Shown: positions 7,803 through 18,500 of the stretch, piece after piece | How the letters are laid out: each line of letters opens with the position of its first letter | Position numbering within the stretch: the stretch's first letter is position 1 | DNA from: Halanaerobium salsuginis | GTDB taxonomy: Bacteria; Bacillota; Halanaerobiia; Halanaerobiales; Halanaerobiaceae | Direction of reading: 5' to 3' | Length of the DNA stretch: 64,000 nucleotides | NCBI RefSeq assembly: GCF_900114545.1 | Contig: NZ_FOTI01000013.1 | Span: 1 to 64,000 of the forward strand | Program-made: the position numbers and the translations under genes | The notes under the pieces: model-generated | What the model was told of the DNA's origin: nothing | The model's database searches: none | What the model saw: only the letters and a program-made list of their open reading frames with translations

Positions 7803-8882
7803 ATGCAAAATTCAATTTTAAAAAATGAGTTATTAATTAAAAGAATTAAAAGTTTTCGCCGCAATAAAATTGCTGTAACTGCAGGTATAATTTTAATTAT
7901 TCTTTATTTATTGGCTATCTTTGCTCCTTTTGTTGCTCCTTATAGTTCAAATCAAAATTTTAAACAGTATTTTTTTCATCCTCCTACTAAAATTCATTTT
8001 AGTGATGAGAATGGTTTAAGCTGGCCCTATATTTATCAAACTAAAAGTATTGGCTGGGCCGAATATAAATCTAATCAACAGCGAAAGCAGCCTCTAAAAT
8101 TTTTAGTAACAGGTAGTGAATATAAGTTTTTAGGAATCTTTAAAAGTAATCTGCACTTATTTGGTGTCCAGGGTAATATGCCCATATTTTTACTTGGCTC
8201 TGATAACTATGGTAGAGACATCTTTAGTAGATTACTTTTTGGCAGTAGAGTATCGCTATTTATTGCCTTTGTAGCAATTTTAATTAGTACTACAATTGCT
8301 TTATTGATGGGAGGAATTGCAGGGTACTATGGAGGTTTAGTTGACAATATTATTATGCGGCTGGCTGAAATAGTAATGTCAATTCCTAGTTTTTATCTTT
8401 TACTGGCTCTGGCAGCAGTTTTGCCGCTCGATATTTCTTCGGCCTTTCGTTTTTTTTTAATAGTTACTATTCTGGCTTTTCAGGGCTGGGCAGGCATGGC
8501 TAGAGTCATTCGTGGAATGGTTTTAGCAGTTAAAAATGAAGATTATGTGCTTGCTGCCAGGGCAATTGGAGCAGCAGATAAAAAAATAATAATTAAACAT
8601 ATTTTACCTTCAACTTCAACTTTCGTTATTATTAGGGCTACTGTTGCTATTCCCTCTTATATTATTATGGAAAGTGGACTCAGTTTTTTAGGACTTGGTA
8701 TTCAGGAGCCAGCAGCCAGCTGGGGAAACATGTTAAGCTCAGCTCAAAATATAACCAAAATAACTGATTTCCCCTGGCTTTTAATTCCTGGTTTCTTAAT
8801 TTTTATAACTGTACTTAATTATAATTTATTGGGAGATGGTCTACGCGATGCTCTAGATCCCAAAAATACTTATTCAGTTTAA
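7803..8882 (+). CDS. Opp/Dpp-type ABC permease, second subunit (DppC family)
   Basis: 359 residues, six predicted helices, with ARVIRGMVLAVKNEDYVLAARAIGAADKKII as the ATPase-contact loop region and NYNLLGDGLRDALDPK at the end. It is longer than usual C subunits because about 100 extra residues (HPPTKIHF to NLHLFGV) sit outside the membrane between helices 1 and 2. The same insert is present in the permease at 25281-26402, suggesting both systems belong to one subgroup. A terminator follows at 8907-8945 with no ATPase gene, so the energising subunits must come from elsewhere. Confidence 0.87.
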   Translation: MQNSILKNELLIKRIKSFRRNKIAVTAGIILIILYLLAIFAPFVAPYSSNQNFKQYFFHPPTKIHFSDENGLSWPYIYQTKSIGWAEYKSNQQRKQPLKFLVTGSEYKFLGIFKSNLHLFGVQGNMPIFLLGSDNYGRDIFSRLLFGSRVSLFIAFVAILISTTIALLMGGIAGYYGGLVDNIIMRLAEIVMSIPSFYLLLALAAVLPLDISSAFRFFLIVTILAFQGWAGMARVIRGMVLAVKNEDYVLAARAIGAADKKIIIKHILPSTSTFVIIRATVAIPSYIIMESGLSFLGLGIQEPAASWGNMLSSAQNITKITDFPWLLIPGFLIFITVLNYNLLGDGLRDALDPKNTYSV

Positions 8883-8906
8883 ATTTTCTAGTAATTAAGT
8901 CTAACC

Positions 8907-8945
8907 AAAACTAATCCGGCATTAAGCATTAGCCGGATTAGTTTT
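8907..8945. terminator. Bidirectional intrinsic terminator
   Basis: Fourteen-base perfect arms (8907-8920 and 8932-8945) with CCGG in the stem and T runs on both strands. It serves the convergent transporter operon (plus) and the aldose epimerase gene (minus). Confidence 0.85.
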
Positions 8946-8959
8946 TAAATATTTTTTAG

Positions 8960-9832
8960 TTATTTAATGCTAATTGTATAACCTGTTTTAAAAGTCTCTC
9001 CAACTGCTAAAGACTTAATCCCAATTTTTTCTGTTAAATTACCACTGCTTTTTTGAATGTCCGCAACACCATGCCATGGTTCTAAGCAAATAAAAGGTGC
9101 TTTTATTGACTGAGACCAGATACCAAGATAAGGAAAACCTGCAAATTCTATTTTTACTTCCCGCTCTGTAGATCTACTTCTAAAAGTTATTATTTCTGAC
9201 TTAAGATTTTTAAAAACTAAAGCATCATTTTCAAAAAGATCTGCTTTTAATTTAATAGTTTTACTATCCACAAGCATTGGCTTAGTTGATCCAGTTAGAA
9301 GACCATCTGCCAATAAATATCTTGCAGCATTCTCGGGATACTCAAATTCAAGTACATAATCACTTTTTGTTTCATCTTCACTTAAAGGCCAGTTAAAAGC
9401 AGGATGAGCCCCTATAGAAAAATACATCTCTTTTTGATCTTGATTATTAACTTGATATGAAATTTTTAATTTGTTTTTTTCTAATTGATACTTAATCAAT
9501 AACTCAAATTGAAATGGATAAATTTGCAGTGTTTCAGCAGTTGCTGTTAAGGAATAGGTTAAAGCCTGGGCAGAATGTTCAATTAGCTCAAATTCCATAT
9601 CTCTCGCAAAACCGTGCTGACTCATTTCATATTCTTTGCCTGCATAATTATAAGTATTATTTTTTAAGCGACCAACAATTGGAAATAATACGGGCGCTTT
9701 CCTTTTCCAATATTTAGCATCTCCGCTCCAGAGATAATCTTTATTATCTGCTTTTAAAATAAATGACTGCAGTTGAGCTCCAGCAGTATCTACTTCAATT
9801 TTAGTTACTTCATTTTCAAGCTCTGTAATCAT
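8960..9832 (-). CDS. Aldose 1-epimerase family protein (LacX-like)
   Basis: About 290 residues, all beta-rich. Landmarks are QLQSFILK, KRKAPVLFPIVGRLKNN, QHGFARDMEF, SIGAHPAFNWP and CLEPWHG, the layout of the LacX/YphB-like branch of the mutarotase superfamily. The histidines in QHGFARD and GAHPAF and the glutamate in CLEPWHG are the expected active-site residues. Members interconvert anomers of hexoses or hexose-6-phosphates, so the substrate is open. It is distinct from the GalM-type protein at 61304-62377. The ATG at 9832 is chosen because GGGGGAG lies seven bases before it. Confidence 0.8.
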   Translation of the reverse strand: MITELENEVTKIEVDTAGAQLQSFILKADNKDYLWSGDAKYWKRKAPVLFPIVGRLKNNTYNYAGKEYEMSQHGFARDMEFELIEHSAQALTYSLTATAETLQIYPFQFELLIKYQLEKNKLKISYQVNNQDQKEMYFSIGAHPAFNWPLSEDETKSDYVLEFEYPENAARYLLADGLLTGSTKPMLVDSKTIKLKADLFENDALVFKNLKSEIITFRSRSTEREVKIEFAGFPYLGIWSQSIKAPFICLEPWHGVADIQKSSGNLTEKIGIKSLAVGETFKTGYTISIK

Positions 9833-10185
9833 AAAATTTCTCCCCCACAATAATTTTTTATTTGCTTTAATAAATTAAATTTATTTACTTAATTAAGCTT
9901 TTCATAATAAATTATATACTACTAAAGTTATTTTTAAAAGTATATTATCTATTAGCTTTGCTAACTAAAATTATTATTAATCTTGAACAAATAAAATTAG
10001 CATTAGAGTAAAATTTAATTTTTTCATTAAAAAAGCAGGAATTTAAATAAGTTACTAGAAGTATATGATTAGTAAGTACTAAAACGATTTCGAAATTTAT
10101 GCTGACATTTTATAACCTTAGATAAAGATTAATATAACCCGTCAGCAGCTTATCCATTATTCTATCACACGAAAGGAGATTTATT
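9833..10185. other. Divergent intergenic region before cellobiose phosphorylase
   Basis: A 353-bp AT-rich gap. The minus-strand epimerase ribosome site is at its left end. Toward the right lie an AAANCGNTTT palindrome core and a promoter for the phosphorylase gene. The middle (9860-10060) shows no open frame or stable hairpin that I can support. Confidence 0.55.
10081..10116 (+). promoter_or_regulatory. Promoter of the cellobiose phosphorylase gene with overlapping operator-like core
   Basis: AAAACGATTT (10081-10090) matches AAANCGNTTT and overlaps a weak -35 (TTTCGA, 10088-10093). A 17-base spacer leads to TATAAC at 10111-10116. The overlap would let a LacI-family protein block the polymerase. 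The -35 is poor, so the promoter call is moderate. Confidence 0.4.
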
Positions 10186-12615
10186 GTGAAATATGGTCAT
10201 TTTGATGATTTAAAAAATGAATATGTAATTGAAAGACCAGATACTCCCTATCCCTGGATTAATTATCTCGGGTCAAAGAATTTCTTTAGCCTAATTTCAA
10301 ATACAGCTGGAGGATATAATTTTTATAAAGATGCCAGTAAACGTCGTTTAACACGCTATCGTTACAACAATGTTCCAGTTGATAATGGAGGCCGCTACTA
10401 TTATATTTACGAAGATGGAAAGTTTTTTTCACCTACCTGGGCCCCTACCTATAGTAATTTAGATGATTATAAGTGCAGGCATGGGCTTGGTTATACTATA
10501 ATTGAAAGTAATAATAATAATTTAAAAACTGAACTGAAATTTTTTGTACCAGAAAACGATAATACTGAATTACATCACTTTAAAATAAAAAATTTAGCTG
10601 ATAAAACAAGAAATTTAAAATTGTTTTCTCTATTGGAGTTTTGTCTTTACGATGCTTTAGATGATATGACTAACTTTCAACGTAATTTCAACACAGCAGA
10701 AGTTGAAATTGATGGTGCAACTATTTATCATAAAACTGAGTATCGCGAACGTCGAAATCATTATACATTCTTTACGGTTAATCAGGATATAGCTGGTTTT
10801 GATACAGATAGAGAGAGCTTTTTAGGACTTTACAATAGTTTTGCAAATCCAGCAGCAGTAGAAGATGGTCAACTGCATAATTCTGTTGCTCACGGTTGGT
10901 CACCGATTGCAGCTCATCAGCTTGATTTTAGCCTATCACCTGGCGAAGAAAAGGAATTTATTTTTCAATTTGGTTATGTAGAAATTGAAAGCAAAGCTGA
11001 TAAATGGTCAGGACCAAATTCTATTAATAAACAGCCTGCTGAAGCTTTAATTGAAAAATATAATACACCTACTAAAGTAAATAATGCTTTTACTGAACTT
11101 GAAGATTATTGGCAGGATCTATTATCTGGCTTTAAATTAGAGCATGCCGATCCTAGATTAGAACGCATGGTTAATACCTGGAACCAATATCAATGTATGG
11201 TAACTTATAATTTGGCTCGTAGTGCCTCATATTTTGAATCGGGAATCAGCCGTGGAATTGGTTTTAGAGATTCTAATCAGGATTTACTTGGTTCAGCTCA
11301 TTTAATTCCCAAAAGAGTTAAAACACGTCTGCTAGATCTAGCTGCTACTCAATTTGAAGATGGCAGTGCATATCACCAATATCAGCCTTTAACTAAAAAA
11401 GGAAACGATAAAATTGGCAGTGGTTTTAATGACGATCCTCTCTGGCTGATTTTTGCTACTGCTGCTTATCTTAAAGAAACTGGTGATTACTCGATCTTAA
11501 CTGAAGAGGTTCCATTTAATAGTGGCAAAAAGGCTTCTCTTTTTGATCATTTAGTGGCTTCTTTTGAACATGTTATTAATAATCTAGGTCCACATGATTT
11601 ACCACTAATTGGTCATGCAGATTGGAATGATTGCCTTAATTTAAGTGCTTTTTCTGAAAAACCAGGTGAATCTTTTCAAACTGTAAGCAATAAAAGTGAT
11701 AGCCCTGCTGAATCTATTATGATTGCTGGTATGTTTTTAACAGTGGGTCCTGATTATATAAAAATCTGTCAGCAGCAAAATAAACAAGACCTAGCAGAAA
11801 AAGCCAAAAAAGCAATCTCTACTATGAAGCAAGCAGTTAATAAATATGGTCGTGACCAAGAGTGGTTTTTACGTGCTTATGACTATTTTGGAGACAAAAT
11901 TGGTGCAAAAGGTAATCAATATGCAGAAATATTTATTGAACCACAGGGATTTTGTATTATGGGGGGACTTGGTCTTGATGATGGCTTTGCCAGTAAAACG
12001 CTGGCAGCAGTTAATCAACATTTAAATTCTGAGCATGGATTAATGATTCTTAATCCAACAATTAAAGAATATCAGCTCAATTTAGGAGAAATTAGTTCTT
12101 ATCCTCCTGGCTATAAAGAAAATGGAGCTATTTTCTGCCATAATAATCCCTGGATAATTATTGCTGAAACTATAGTTGGAAATGGAGAACGTGCTTTTGA
12201 GTATTATAGCAAAATTGCTCCGGCTTATCGTGAAGAAATTAGTGATCTGCATCGAACTGAACCCTATGTTTATTCTCAAATGATAGCTGGCCAGGATGCA
12301 GCTGATTTTGGAGAAGCCAAGAATTCCTGGTTAACTGGAACAGCTGCCTGGAACTTTGTTGCAATATCTCAGTGGATTTTAGGAATCAGACCAGAATTTG
12401 AAGGTTTAAAAATTGATCCAGTAATTCCTGCTAGCTGGGATGGATTTAAAGTCAAACGTAAATTTAGAGATACAGATTTTGAAATTACAGTTAAAAATCC
12501 TGATCATGTAAGTCAGGGAATTAAAAAAATATTAGTTAATGGGCAAAAAATTAAGGGACAAGTTATAAAAGACTTTAAGCAAAAGAAAGTTGAAGTAGAA
12601 GTTATTATGGGATAA
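10186..12615 (+). CDS. Cellobiose phosphorylase-like GH94 enzyme
   Basis: 809 residues, the usual length of cellobiose phosphorylase. The N-terminus [14 protein letters not shown] and [11 protein letters not shown], then GGYNFYKDA, are characteristic of GH94 cellobiose phosphorylases. The alpha/alpha-barrel carries [11 protein letters not shown] and [10 protein letters not shown]482 in WNDC is the expected general acid. These enzymes split cellobiose with phosphate to glucose-1-phosphate and glucose in the cytoplasm, and there is no signal peptide here. GTG start with GAAAGGAG seven bases upstream. Single-gene unit between its own promoter and the terminator at 12681-12718. Confidence 0.88.
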   Translation: MKYGHFDDLKNEYVIERPDTPYPWINYLGSKNFFSLISNTAGGYNFYKDASKRRLTRYRYNNVPVDNGGRYYYIYEDGKFFSPTWAPTYSNLDDYKCRHGLGYTIIESNNNNLKTELKFFVPENDNTELHHFKIKNLADKTRNLKLFSLLEFCLYDALDDMTNFQRNFNTAEVEIDGATIYHKTEYRERRNHYTFFTVNQDIAGFDTDRESFLGLYNSFANPAAVEDGQLHNSVAHGWSPIAAHQLDFSLSPGEEKEFIFQFGYVEIESKADKWSGPNSINKQPAEALIEKYNTPTKVNNAFTELEDYWQDLLSGFKLEHADPRLERMVNTWNQYQCMVTYNLARSASYFESGISRGIGFRDSNQDLLGSAHLIPKRVKTRLLDLAATQFEDGSAYHQYQPLTKKGNDKIGSGFNDDPLWLIFATAAYLKETGDYSILTEEVPFNSGKKASLFDHLVASFEHVINNLGPHDLPLIGHADWNDCLNLSAFSEKPGESFQTVSNKSDSPAESIMIAGMFLTVGPDYIKICQQQNKQDLAEKAKKAISTMKQAVNKYGRDQEWFLRAYDYFGDKIGAKGNQYAEIFIEPQGFCIMGGLGLDDGFASKTLAAVNQHLNSEHGLMILNPTIKEYQLNLGEISSYPPGYKENGAIFCHNNPWIIIAETIVGNGERAFEYYSKIAPAYREEISDLHRTEPYVYSQMIAGQDAADFGEAKNSWLTGTAAWNFVAISQWILGIRPEFEGLKIDPVIPASWDGFKVKRKFRDTDFEITVKNPDHVSQGIKKILVNGQKIKGQVIKDFKQKKVEVEVIMG

Positions 12616-12680
12616 ATAAAGCTAAATCAGAAAAAATATTAAATCAAAATAGTTTAATTTATAAACAACTATATTTAATT

Positions 12681-12718
12681 AAAAAGAACGGTCCAGTTTA
12701 AACTGGACCGTTCTTTTT
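12681..12718. terminator. Strong bidirectional terminator
   Basis: A perfect 38-bp palindrome with a GC-rich centre (GGTCCAGTTT) and flanking A5/T5 runs on both strands. It ends the convergent phosphorylase (plus) and sugar-binding protein (minus) genes. Confidence 0.9.
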
Positions 12719-12780
12719 ATGTTTAGCAAATCTATCTTTTATTTTTTAATTAACTTAATTCTACTTTATTTAGCTAATAA

Positions 12781-14046
12781 TTAATTAAGAATTTTAACTG
12801 CTTGATCTCTAAAATAACCAGCTGCTTGTTCAGCAGACATCTGTCCATATAGAATACGTAGAACTGTTTCTGTCAAAAGATCTCTAATTTGGGGATGATT
12901 TTCTGGCGGTGGAGCATAAATAGCACTACTATGTTCAGTTGCTAGATTAATATATTCAAATTGCTCTTTATTAACTTCATCTAAAGTAGCAGCCATTTCT
13001 TCCCTAATTTTAGCTGAAACGGGAACCCCTCTTCCAGCAGCTATAATCTTATTTGCTTCCAGGTTATTGATAAAGAAATTAATAAATTTTGCTGCTGCTT
13101 CCGGATGGTCACTATTTTTCGAAACTGTAAAATACATGCCAGGTTTAATAAACATACCTGATTGAACCTGATCTTCTGCATTAGGCATTAATGCCAGGTC
13201 AACTTTTTTGCCAGCAGCAGAACTTGCTGCTACAACCTGATTACTCCACATACTAGACATAGCAGCTTCTCCTTTAACAAAAGGATCCATTTCAATATTA
13301 TGGCCTGCTTCTTCAGTTACAGCAGCAGGAGCGGCTATTCCTTCGTCTTTTAAGTCTTCATACATCGAAAAAAAATCAGTAAATAGTTGATCATCATCAT
13401 AACCCAGCCCATCTGCAGCTTCATTATAAAGGGACTTACCATGCTGTCTTAACCAGATTCTAAAACCAAAAACATCACGGTGTGCACCAGGTAAAATAGT
13501 GCTGCCATATTTAATTGGCAGCTTTTCTTTTAATTCACGTGCAGTTGCCATGAAATCCTGCCAGGTCCAATCTGGTGATGGTTCTGCTATACCAGCTTCA
13601 TCAAACATTTCTTTATTATAAGCTACTGCAAAAGCATTTACTCCAAGAGTAACTCCATACAACTGATCATCAACAATTTCCATTGGCTGATCAACATTAC
13701 TGATATCAAGAATTCCACTCTCTACATAAGAATTAAGAGATAAAATTCTATCATTATCAATATATTGAGTTAAATACATTCTATCATGCTGCATAACATC
13801 TGGTAAATTACCACCGGCAGCCTGAGCTGACATTTGCTCCCAATAACCACTCCAACCTGTATATTGAGGTTCAATATTAATTTCAGGATGCTGCTTCTCA
13901 AACAAATCAATTACTTTTAAAGTTTTATTATGTCTACTTTGCGATCCCCACCAGGAAACTCTAATTGTAACTGGTTCAGCGGCAGAAACTGATATTACAC
14001 AGAGAATTAAGATCAGCCCTAAAAAGATAATTGTCTTTTTTTTCAT
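12781..14046 (-). CDS. Orphan family 1 sugar-binding protein
   Basis: 421 residues. The signal peptide ends near VSAAEP with no lipobox. The mature protein begins with VTIRVSWWGSQSRH and continues with YTGWSGYW, AQAAGGNLPDVMQHD and FKLP-like family 1 features. It is a close paralogue of the binding protein at 52974-54266: WWGSQSRH, TGWSGYW, GYDDDQLF and WSNQ are shared in order. Unlike that gene it has no permeases beside it; the flanks are terminators and an unrelated AEC carrier. It probably feeds the same permeases with a different sugar. Its leader has a consensus promoter and the GGAAAACAGTTTCC motif, placing it in the pectin regulon. Confidence 0.85.
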   Translation of the reverse strand: MKKKTIIFLGLILILCVISVSAAEPVTIRVSWWGSQSRHNKTLKVIDLFEKQHPEINIEPQYTGWSGYWEQMSAQAAGGNLPDVMQHDRMYLTQYIDNDRILSLNSYVESGILDISNVDQPMEIVDDQLYGVTLGVNAFAVAYNKEMFDEAGIAEPSPDWTWQDFMATARELKEKLPIKYGSTILPGAHRDVFGFRIWLRQHGKSLYNEAADGLGYDDDQLFTDFFSMYEDLKDEGIAAPAAVTEEAGHNIEMDPFVKGEAAMSSMWSNQVVAASSAAGKKVDLALMPNAEDQVQSGMFIKPGMYFTVSKNSDHPEAAAKFINFFINNLEANKIIAAGRGVPVSAKIREEMAATLDEVNKEQFEYINLATEHSSAIYAPPPENHPQIRDLLTETVLRILYGQMSAEQAAGYFRDQAVKILN

Positions 14047-14108
14047 TAATAAAAACCCTCCCTGATTAGATTTACTGTTTTAATTTTTTTTATAATTAAT
14101 TTTATTTT

Positions 14109-14118
14109 AAAACGATTT
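14109..14118. promoter_or_regulatory. AAAACGATTT operator-like core
   Basis: Matches AAANCGNTTT and is identical to 10081-10090. It lies in the transcribed leader, 63 bp before the start codon at 14046, and is flanked symmetrically by T and A. Confidence 0.35.
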
Positions 14119-14170
14119 AATTATTACCTCCCTTCCTAGTAGATTATTCTTATTATTAGCTTAAATTATT

Positions 14171-14184
14171 GGAAAACAGTTTCC
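14171..14184. promoter_or_regulatory. Pectin-regulon palindrome GGAAAACAGTTTCC
   Basis: A near-perfect 14-bp palindrome about 40 bases downstream of the expected transcription start. It differs at one base from the sites at 41961 and 54568. Confidence 0.6.
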
Positions 14185-14227
14185 AAGTCATTAAAATAAT
14201 ATTTTTGAATTTGTTATTATATTGTAT

Positions 14228-14256
14228 ATTATATTTTATATATTTAGAATTGTCAA
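14228..14256 (-). promoter_or_regulatory. Consensus sigma-A promoter of the sugar-binding protein gene
   Basis: On the minus strand TTGACA (14251-14256), a 17-base spacer, then TATAAT (14228-14233): a perfect consensus. Such a strong promoter suits a gene held off by a repressor bound to the downstream palindrome. Confidence 0.7.
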
Positions 14257-14361
14257 TAAATTTATTGCATTATTTTATTTTATTTCTGTTTTGTACTTTT
14301 AAATCTTTCTTTATCTTGCTTTAGCTATAAATATAAGCTTTTTTGCTAAACTTAAAGCTAT

Positions 14362-15312
14362 TTAAACTAAAGCAAAACTTTTAAACACAAATACAAACAA
14401 AGTTAGTGAAATAACTGAAAAAAGTGTTGTCATCATTACTATTGAAGCAGCTAAATTCTCATCTCCTCCCATAGCAGAACTAATAATATAGGATGAAATC
14501 GCACTCGGAACTCCAAATAAAATATAAACTAAAAATAATTCATCAGCTGAAAAAGCCAAAAAGCTGCCAGCCAGAACTGCTAAAGTAGGTAAAATAAATA
14601 ATTTTAAAATTGTAGCTAAAACAGCTGGTAAAATATCAACAAATAATTTATCTAACTGGAAAGTAGCTCCAATTGCCAATAAAGCAAGTGGGGTTGCCAT
14701 TAAATCAAAATAACTAAATGTATTCTGAATTAGAACAGGTAGTTTAATTTTCAGTAAAGAAGCAATTATACCAAAAAAGATAGCTACAATAAAAGGATTA
14801 GTTATTATATTCTTAAGAGCATGTTTTATTTTGTTTTGTTCAGAATTTCGTTCAACATTACTTAAAATTAAAATTAATACTCCAAGTATATTATAAACTG
14901 GAACTACAAAAGCTACAATTAATGAAGCTTTTACCGGAATAGATCCCATTACATTTTCTAATAACGAAAATCCTATATAAACAAAATTCCCCCGAAAAGC
15001 TCCATGAATAAAAGAACCTGTTTTACTTTTATCTTTAACAAATAAAAGAGAAAAAATAGTTACTAAAATAACACTTAAACAAGTACCGGCTATAGTAAAA
15101 AGTATAAATTTTAGATCAAAATTATTACGTACAGAACTCTGAGAAACACTATTAAATAATTTGACTGGTAAGGCAATATAGAAAACAATAAAATTAGCAG
15201 TTTTAGTAAAACTTGCTGTAATTATTCCTTTTTCTTTTAAAATAAAACCACTTAACATAATTAAAAATATTGGTAATGCAACACTAATACTAAAAGTAAA
15301 ATTGGCTAGCAT
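14362..15312 (-). CDS. AEC-family transporter (auxin efflux carrier / malate permease type)
   Basis: 316 residues with about ten hydrophobic helices in two similar halves. GFILKEKGIITASF near the N-terminus and NPFIVAIFFGIIAS and LALLAIGATFQLD in the middle are typical of the AEC family, whose bacterial members carry malate, malonate, lactate or other small acids. Nothing in the sequence fixes the substrate; the place beside uronate genes makes an organic acid plausible. No clear operon partner: 315 bp separate it from the binding-protein gene and a terminator lies upstream. Confidence 0.8.
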   Translation of the reverse strand: MLANFTFSISVALPIFLIMLSGFILKEKGIITASFTKTANFIVFYIALPVKLFNSVSQSSVRNNFDLKFILFTIAGTCLSVILVTIFSLLFVKDKSKTGSFIHGAFRGNFVYIGFSLLENVMGSIPVKASLIVAFVVPVYNILGVLILILSNVERNSEQNKIKHALKNIITNPFIVAIFFGIIASLLKIKLPVLIQNTFSYFDLMATPLALLAIGATFQLDKLFVDILPAVLATILKLFILPTLAVLAGSFLAFSADELFLVYILFGVPSAISSYIISSAMGGDENLAASIVMMTTLFSVISLTLFVFVFKSFALV

Positions 15313-15489
15313 AGTTAAGTTATCCCCCTAGTTCATTGACTGCTTAATTGATTTAATTTAGTTATATTAGTATCTTATCTAAAAAAATGAAGATTAACAA
15401 GACAAATATTATTTTTAATAAGATTTTTTCTACTTTTTTTGATCAGTAACTTATTTTAGCTAGTTAATTTATTTAAGTTTAATTTAAAA

Positions 15490-15537
15490 TAACTGCAGAA
15501 ATAATTCAATGTTATAAAAAAATTATTTCTGCAGTTA
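15490..15537 (-). terminator. Terminator-like hairpin after the pectate lyase gene
   Basis: Perfect 17-base arms (15490-15506 and 15521-15537) containing CTGCAG. On the minus strand the stem is followed by only a mixed TTATTTTAAATT tract, so termination may be incomplete. Confidence 0.65.
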
Positions 15538-15568
15538 AAAAACTACTTCTCTAGTTTGCTTTAGCTAA

Positions 15569-18500
15569 TTATTTAATTAATCGAAAAAGTTCTTTAAATG
15601 ATAAGGCAGTACTTTTATTCTGCTGTTCAATTATTCTATCTTCTAAAACTTGAACAGAACTGCCTTTATATTGATTGTTTTGAGAATTAATACTTTCCTG
15701 ACCATTAAAAAAGAAGTTAAAAGCAGATGTTTCTGATTCCGGATAAACATCCGCAGCAATTTTACGATTAGCCAGAGAAATAAAACTTTCAATTATAAAT
15801 TCTTTTTCAATTTCGCCATAGGTATTAAAAACAATATTTCCACCTTGATTATTAAAAGCTAGATTATTAACTGCTCTAACTCCAGGATTACTATTACTGG
15901 TAAAACCAGCTGCACCATTACCAAAAGCTACACTATTAGTAATTAAATGAGCTACATTTACTCCTTCTCCGCCTAATTTAAAACCATTTTTATCTCCATT
16001 ACCAACAGTACCATCAGTTAAAAATCCATTATTATAAGCCAGGCAGTTATCAATCACAACTTTTCCAATAGCACCAGTTCCAACCTTAGTATATAAATCC
16101 CAACCATCATCAATATTATTATGGGAGATACATGATCTAAAGATATTTCCTCGACCAGAAGTTAATTTAGCAGCAAAGCCATCCGCATTATTATTAGAAG
16201 GATCTGCATTATTAAAAGAAATACAATTAAAAATCAAATTATTAGCTGGCCAATCTTCAATTCTAGTTTCACGATAATCTGTCCTACTAATTTGCAGTCC
16301 AGTATCTCCATTTTGATAAAATCTACTTTGCTGTACAATATTATTATTACCTCCAACCACCATACCAGCTTCATTAGCGGCTGAATTGGTAACATCGATA
16401 TTTTCGATTGTCCAATAGTTAGCATTCAAAATAACTCCTTTTGACTTTTTCGCAAAATCAAAAACTGCCTGACCACCATTAGTAGTTAAATAGCGGCGAG
16501 CATCTGGATGCCCATCATTATATTTTTTTATGATCAGCGCTTTACTTCTTATATAATGGCCTGGTAGAGCAACTATTTTCTGACCAGGCATTGAAAAAGC
16601 AAGAGCTGTATCAATATCTAGTGGATTTTCTTTACTTCCTGTAGCATTTTCCCTACCTGAAGGAGCAGCATAAATTATTTTTCCTGACCGATACTGCTTT
16701 TTTATAACAGTATAGTTTTTAATAATTCTGCTATAATCAGTTAGTTTTTGTCTATCATCAGGTAAAAATATAATTGTAAAATTATTTGAACCATTATTTT
16801 TAAGTTTTGTTAGCAGACCAAATTTGTGATCAGCCTTTACTATTTTTTCAGCTGCGATAATATCCTTACCTTGTTTAATTTTTACTGTGCCAGCTGTGTT
16901 GGCCCGGGCCACAAGTTGATAGCTTTTATTAGCTGTTCTGCCCAAAGAAAGAACTTCTAACTCCGGTTTAACTGCTTTAAGTGGTGGAATTATTTGAGGC
17001 GCATCAGTTGCTGCATTAGAAATATTAAGTTTTATATTACTAACTTTAATATCTGCTACTCGAGCAGCAAAAAAGCCTAAATATATTTTTTCATTTTGCA
17101 CTTCTAGTAAATCTGGTTTAAACAATAATTGCTGCTGATTATTATTTAAACTAGCTAAATAACCACTATTAGTTTTAGCAAGGCTCAAGTGATATTCTGC
17201 CTTAGGATAAGTATTTTCTGGACCTGGCTTTTCAGCTTTAAGCATCAAACTAGCAAGTCCATTACTTCCTGCTCCAGCTGGTGACTTAACGCCTGTTCGA
17301 TAAAAAAGCTGTGTTCCATTTTTAGATTTAGTTCCCCCACTAAAGCCTCCTACTCCAACAATATTAGCAGCAAATACTCCTGTATCACCTGCTTTACCAA
17401 TTGCATCTCTAGCCATGATACCAAATGATTCCTGGCCATCATGGGGCTCTTTTGCATAATTAATAACTTTAATATCTGCTTCTAGTTTAAAATTTTTATT
17501 AGCAGAAATTACAGTATAGTAATAGCTAATTCCATCATGATCTGTTGCTACTTTGCCTCCTCCATTAAGTGAAGCTATTTCGATTTGATTGGCTGTTTCT
17601 TTAATAAAATCTTTTTCATTTGAGGTGGATTGACCAAAATTAATAGATCTCCACTTTAAATCTAATTGAGGCTGAACAGTAACTGGAAAAGTTAGAGAAG
17701 CTAAATTTTTCGCTGCAGGAATAATTTTTATTTTATAAATACCAGCTTGCTGATTATTAAGAGCCGAACTATCAATTTTATATTGGTCATTAGGTAGGAT
17801 TTCCTGATCACCATTATCATACTGTTTAACTACTTTTAAACCAGAAGTTGAAAAATCTTCTGCTAATCTAATAGTTGTAGCTGGATAAGATGTTATTTTT
17901 AGTCCTGTTAACTCCCTTTCCTTTATTTTAATTGGTACTTGAGTTTTTTTATCTTGATAGCTTAAACTCAAGTGCTGCTCACCGAGTTTAGTAGTATCAA
18001 ATTCTCCAATCTGATAATCAGCAGCTGTCAATCTTTTATGAGAACCATCACTATACTCAGCATATAACCTTAAACCAGTCAAATCTATTTTTTCTCCGGG
18101 AAAATAGATTTGTTTAACTGGGTCTGATTCAACTACTAAAGCTTTTAATTTAGCTGGATTTACACTAACAGTAAAAACTTTACTCAAGGCTGGCTGTGCG
18201 GTATAAATAATTTTAATTTTCACTTGGCCTGCTTTAATAAATCTATAATTAGCTAGTGATTTTTGACTGTTAACTAACTTTAATTTATATTCATCTTTTT
18301 GCAAAATTCTATTCTGATAACCATGATTAAATTCAGCCTGAACTACTAGACCATCTGGATTAAATTTTTCACCTAAATGATAGTTAGTAAGAGCTGGAAA
18401 ATATTTTATTTTAAGCGCAGTTGCAGTCAAAGGCTTAATCCGCACTCTAAAATCAACTATCTGACCAGCATAATTAACTTTTACTGTTTCTTCACCAAGG

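Larger units (their letters stand above)
14047..14361. other. Regulatory region of the orphan sugar-binding protein
   Basis: 315 bp holding, in minus-strand order, a perfect sigma-A promoter (14228-14256), the 14-bp pectin-regulon palindrome (14171-14184), a ribosome-site-like AGGAAGGGAGG without a usable start, an AAANCGNTTT core (14109-14118) and the true ribosome site. The region left of the AEC gene end contains no clear terminator. Confidence 0.6.
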
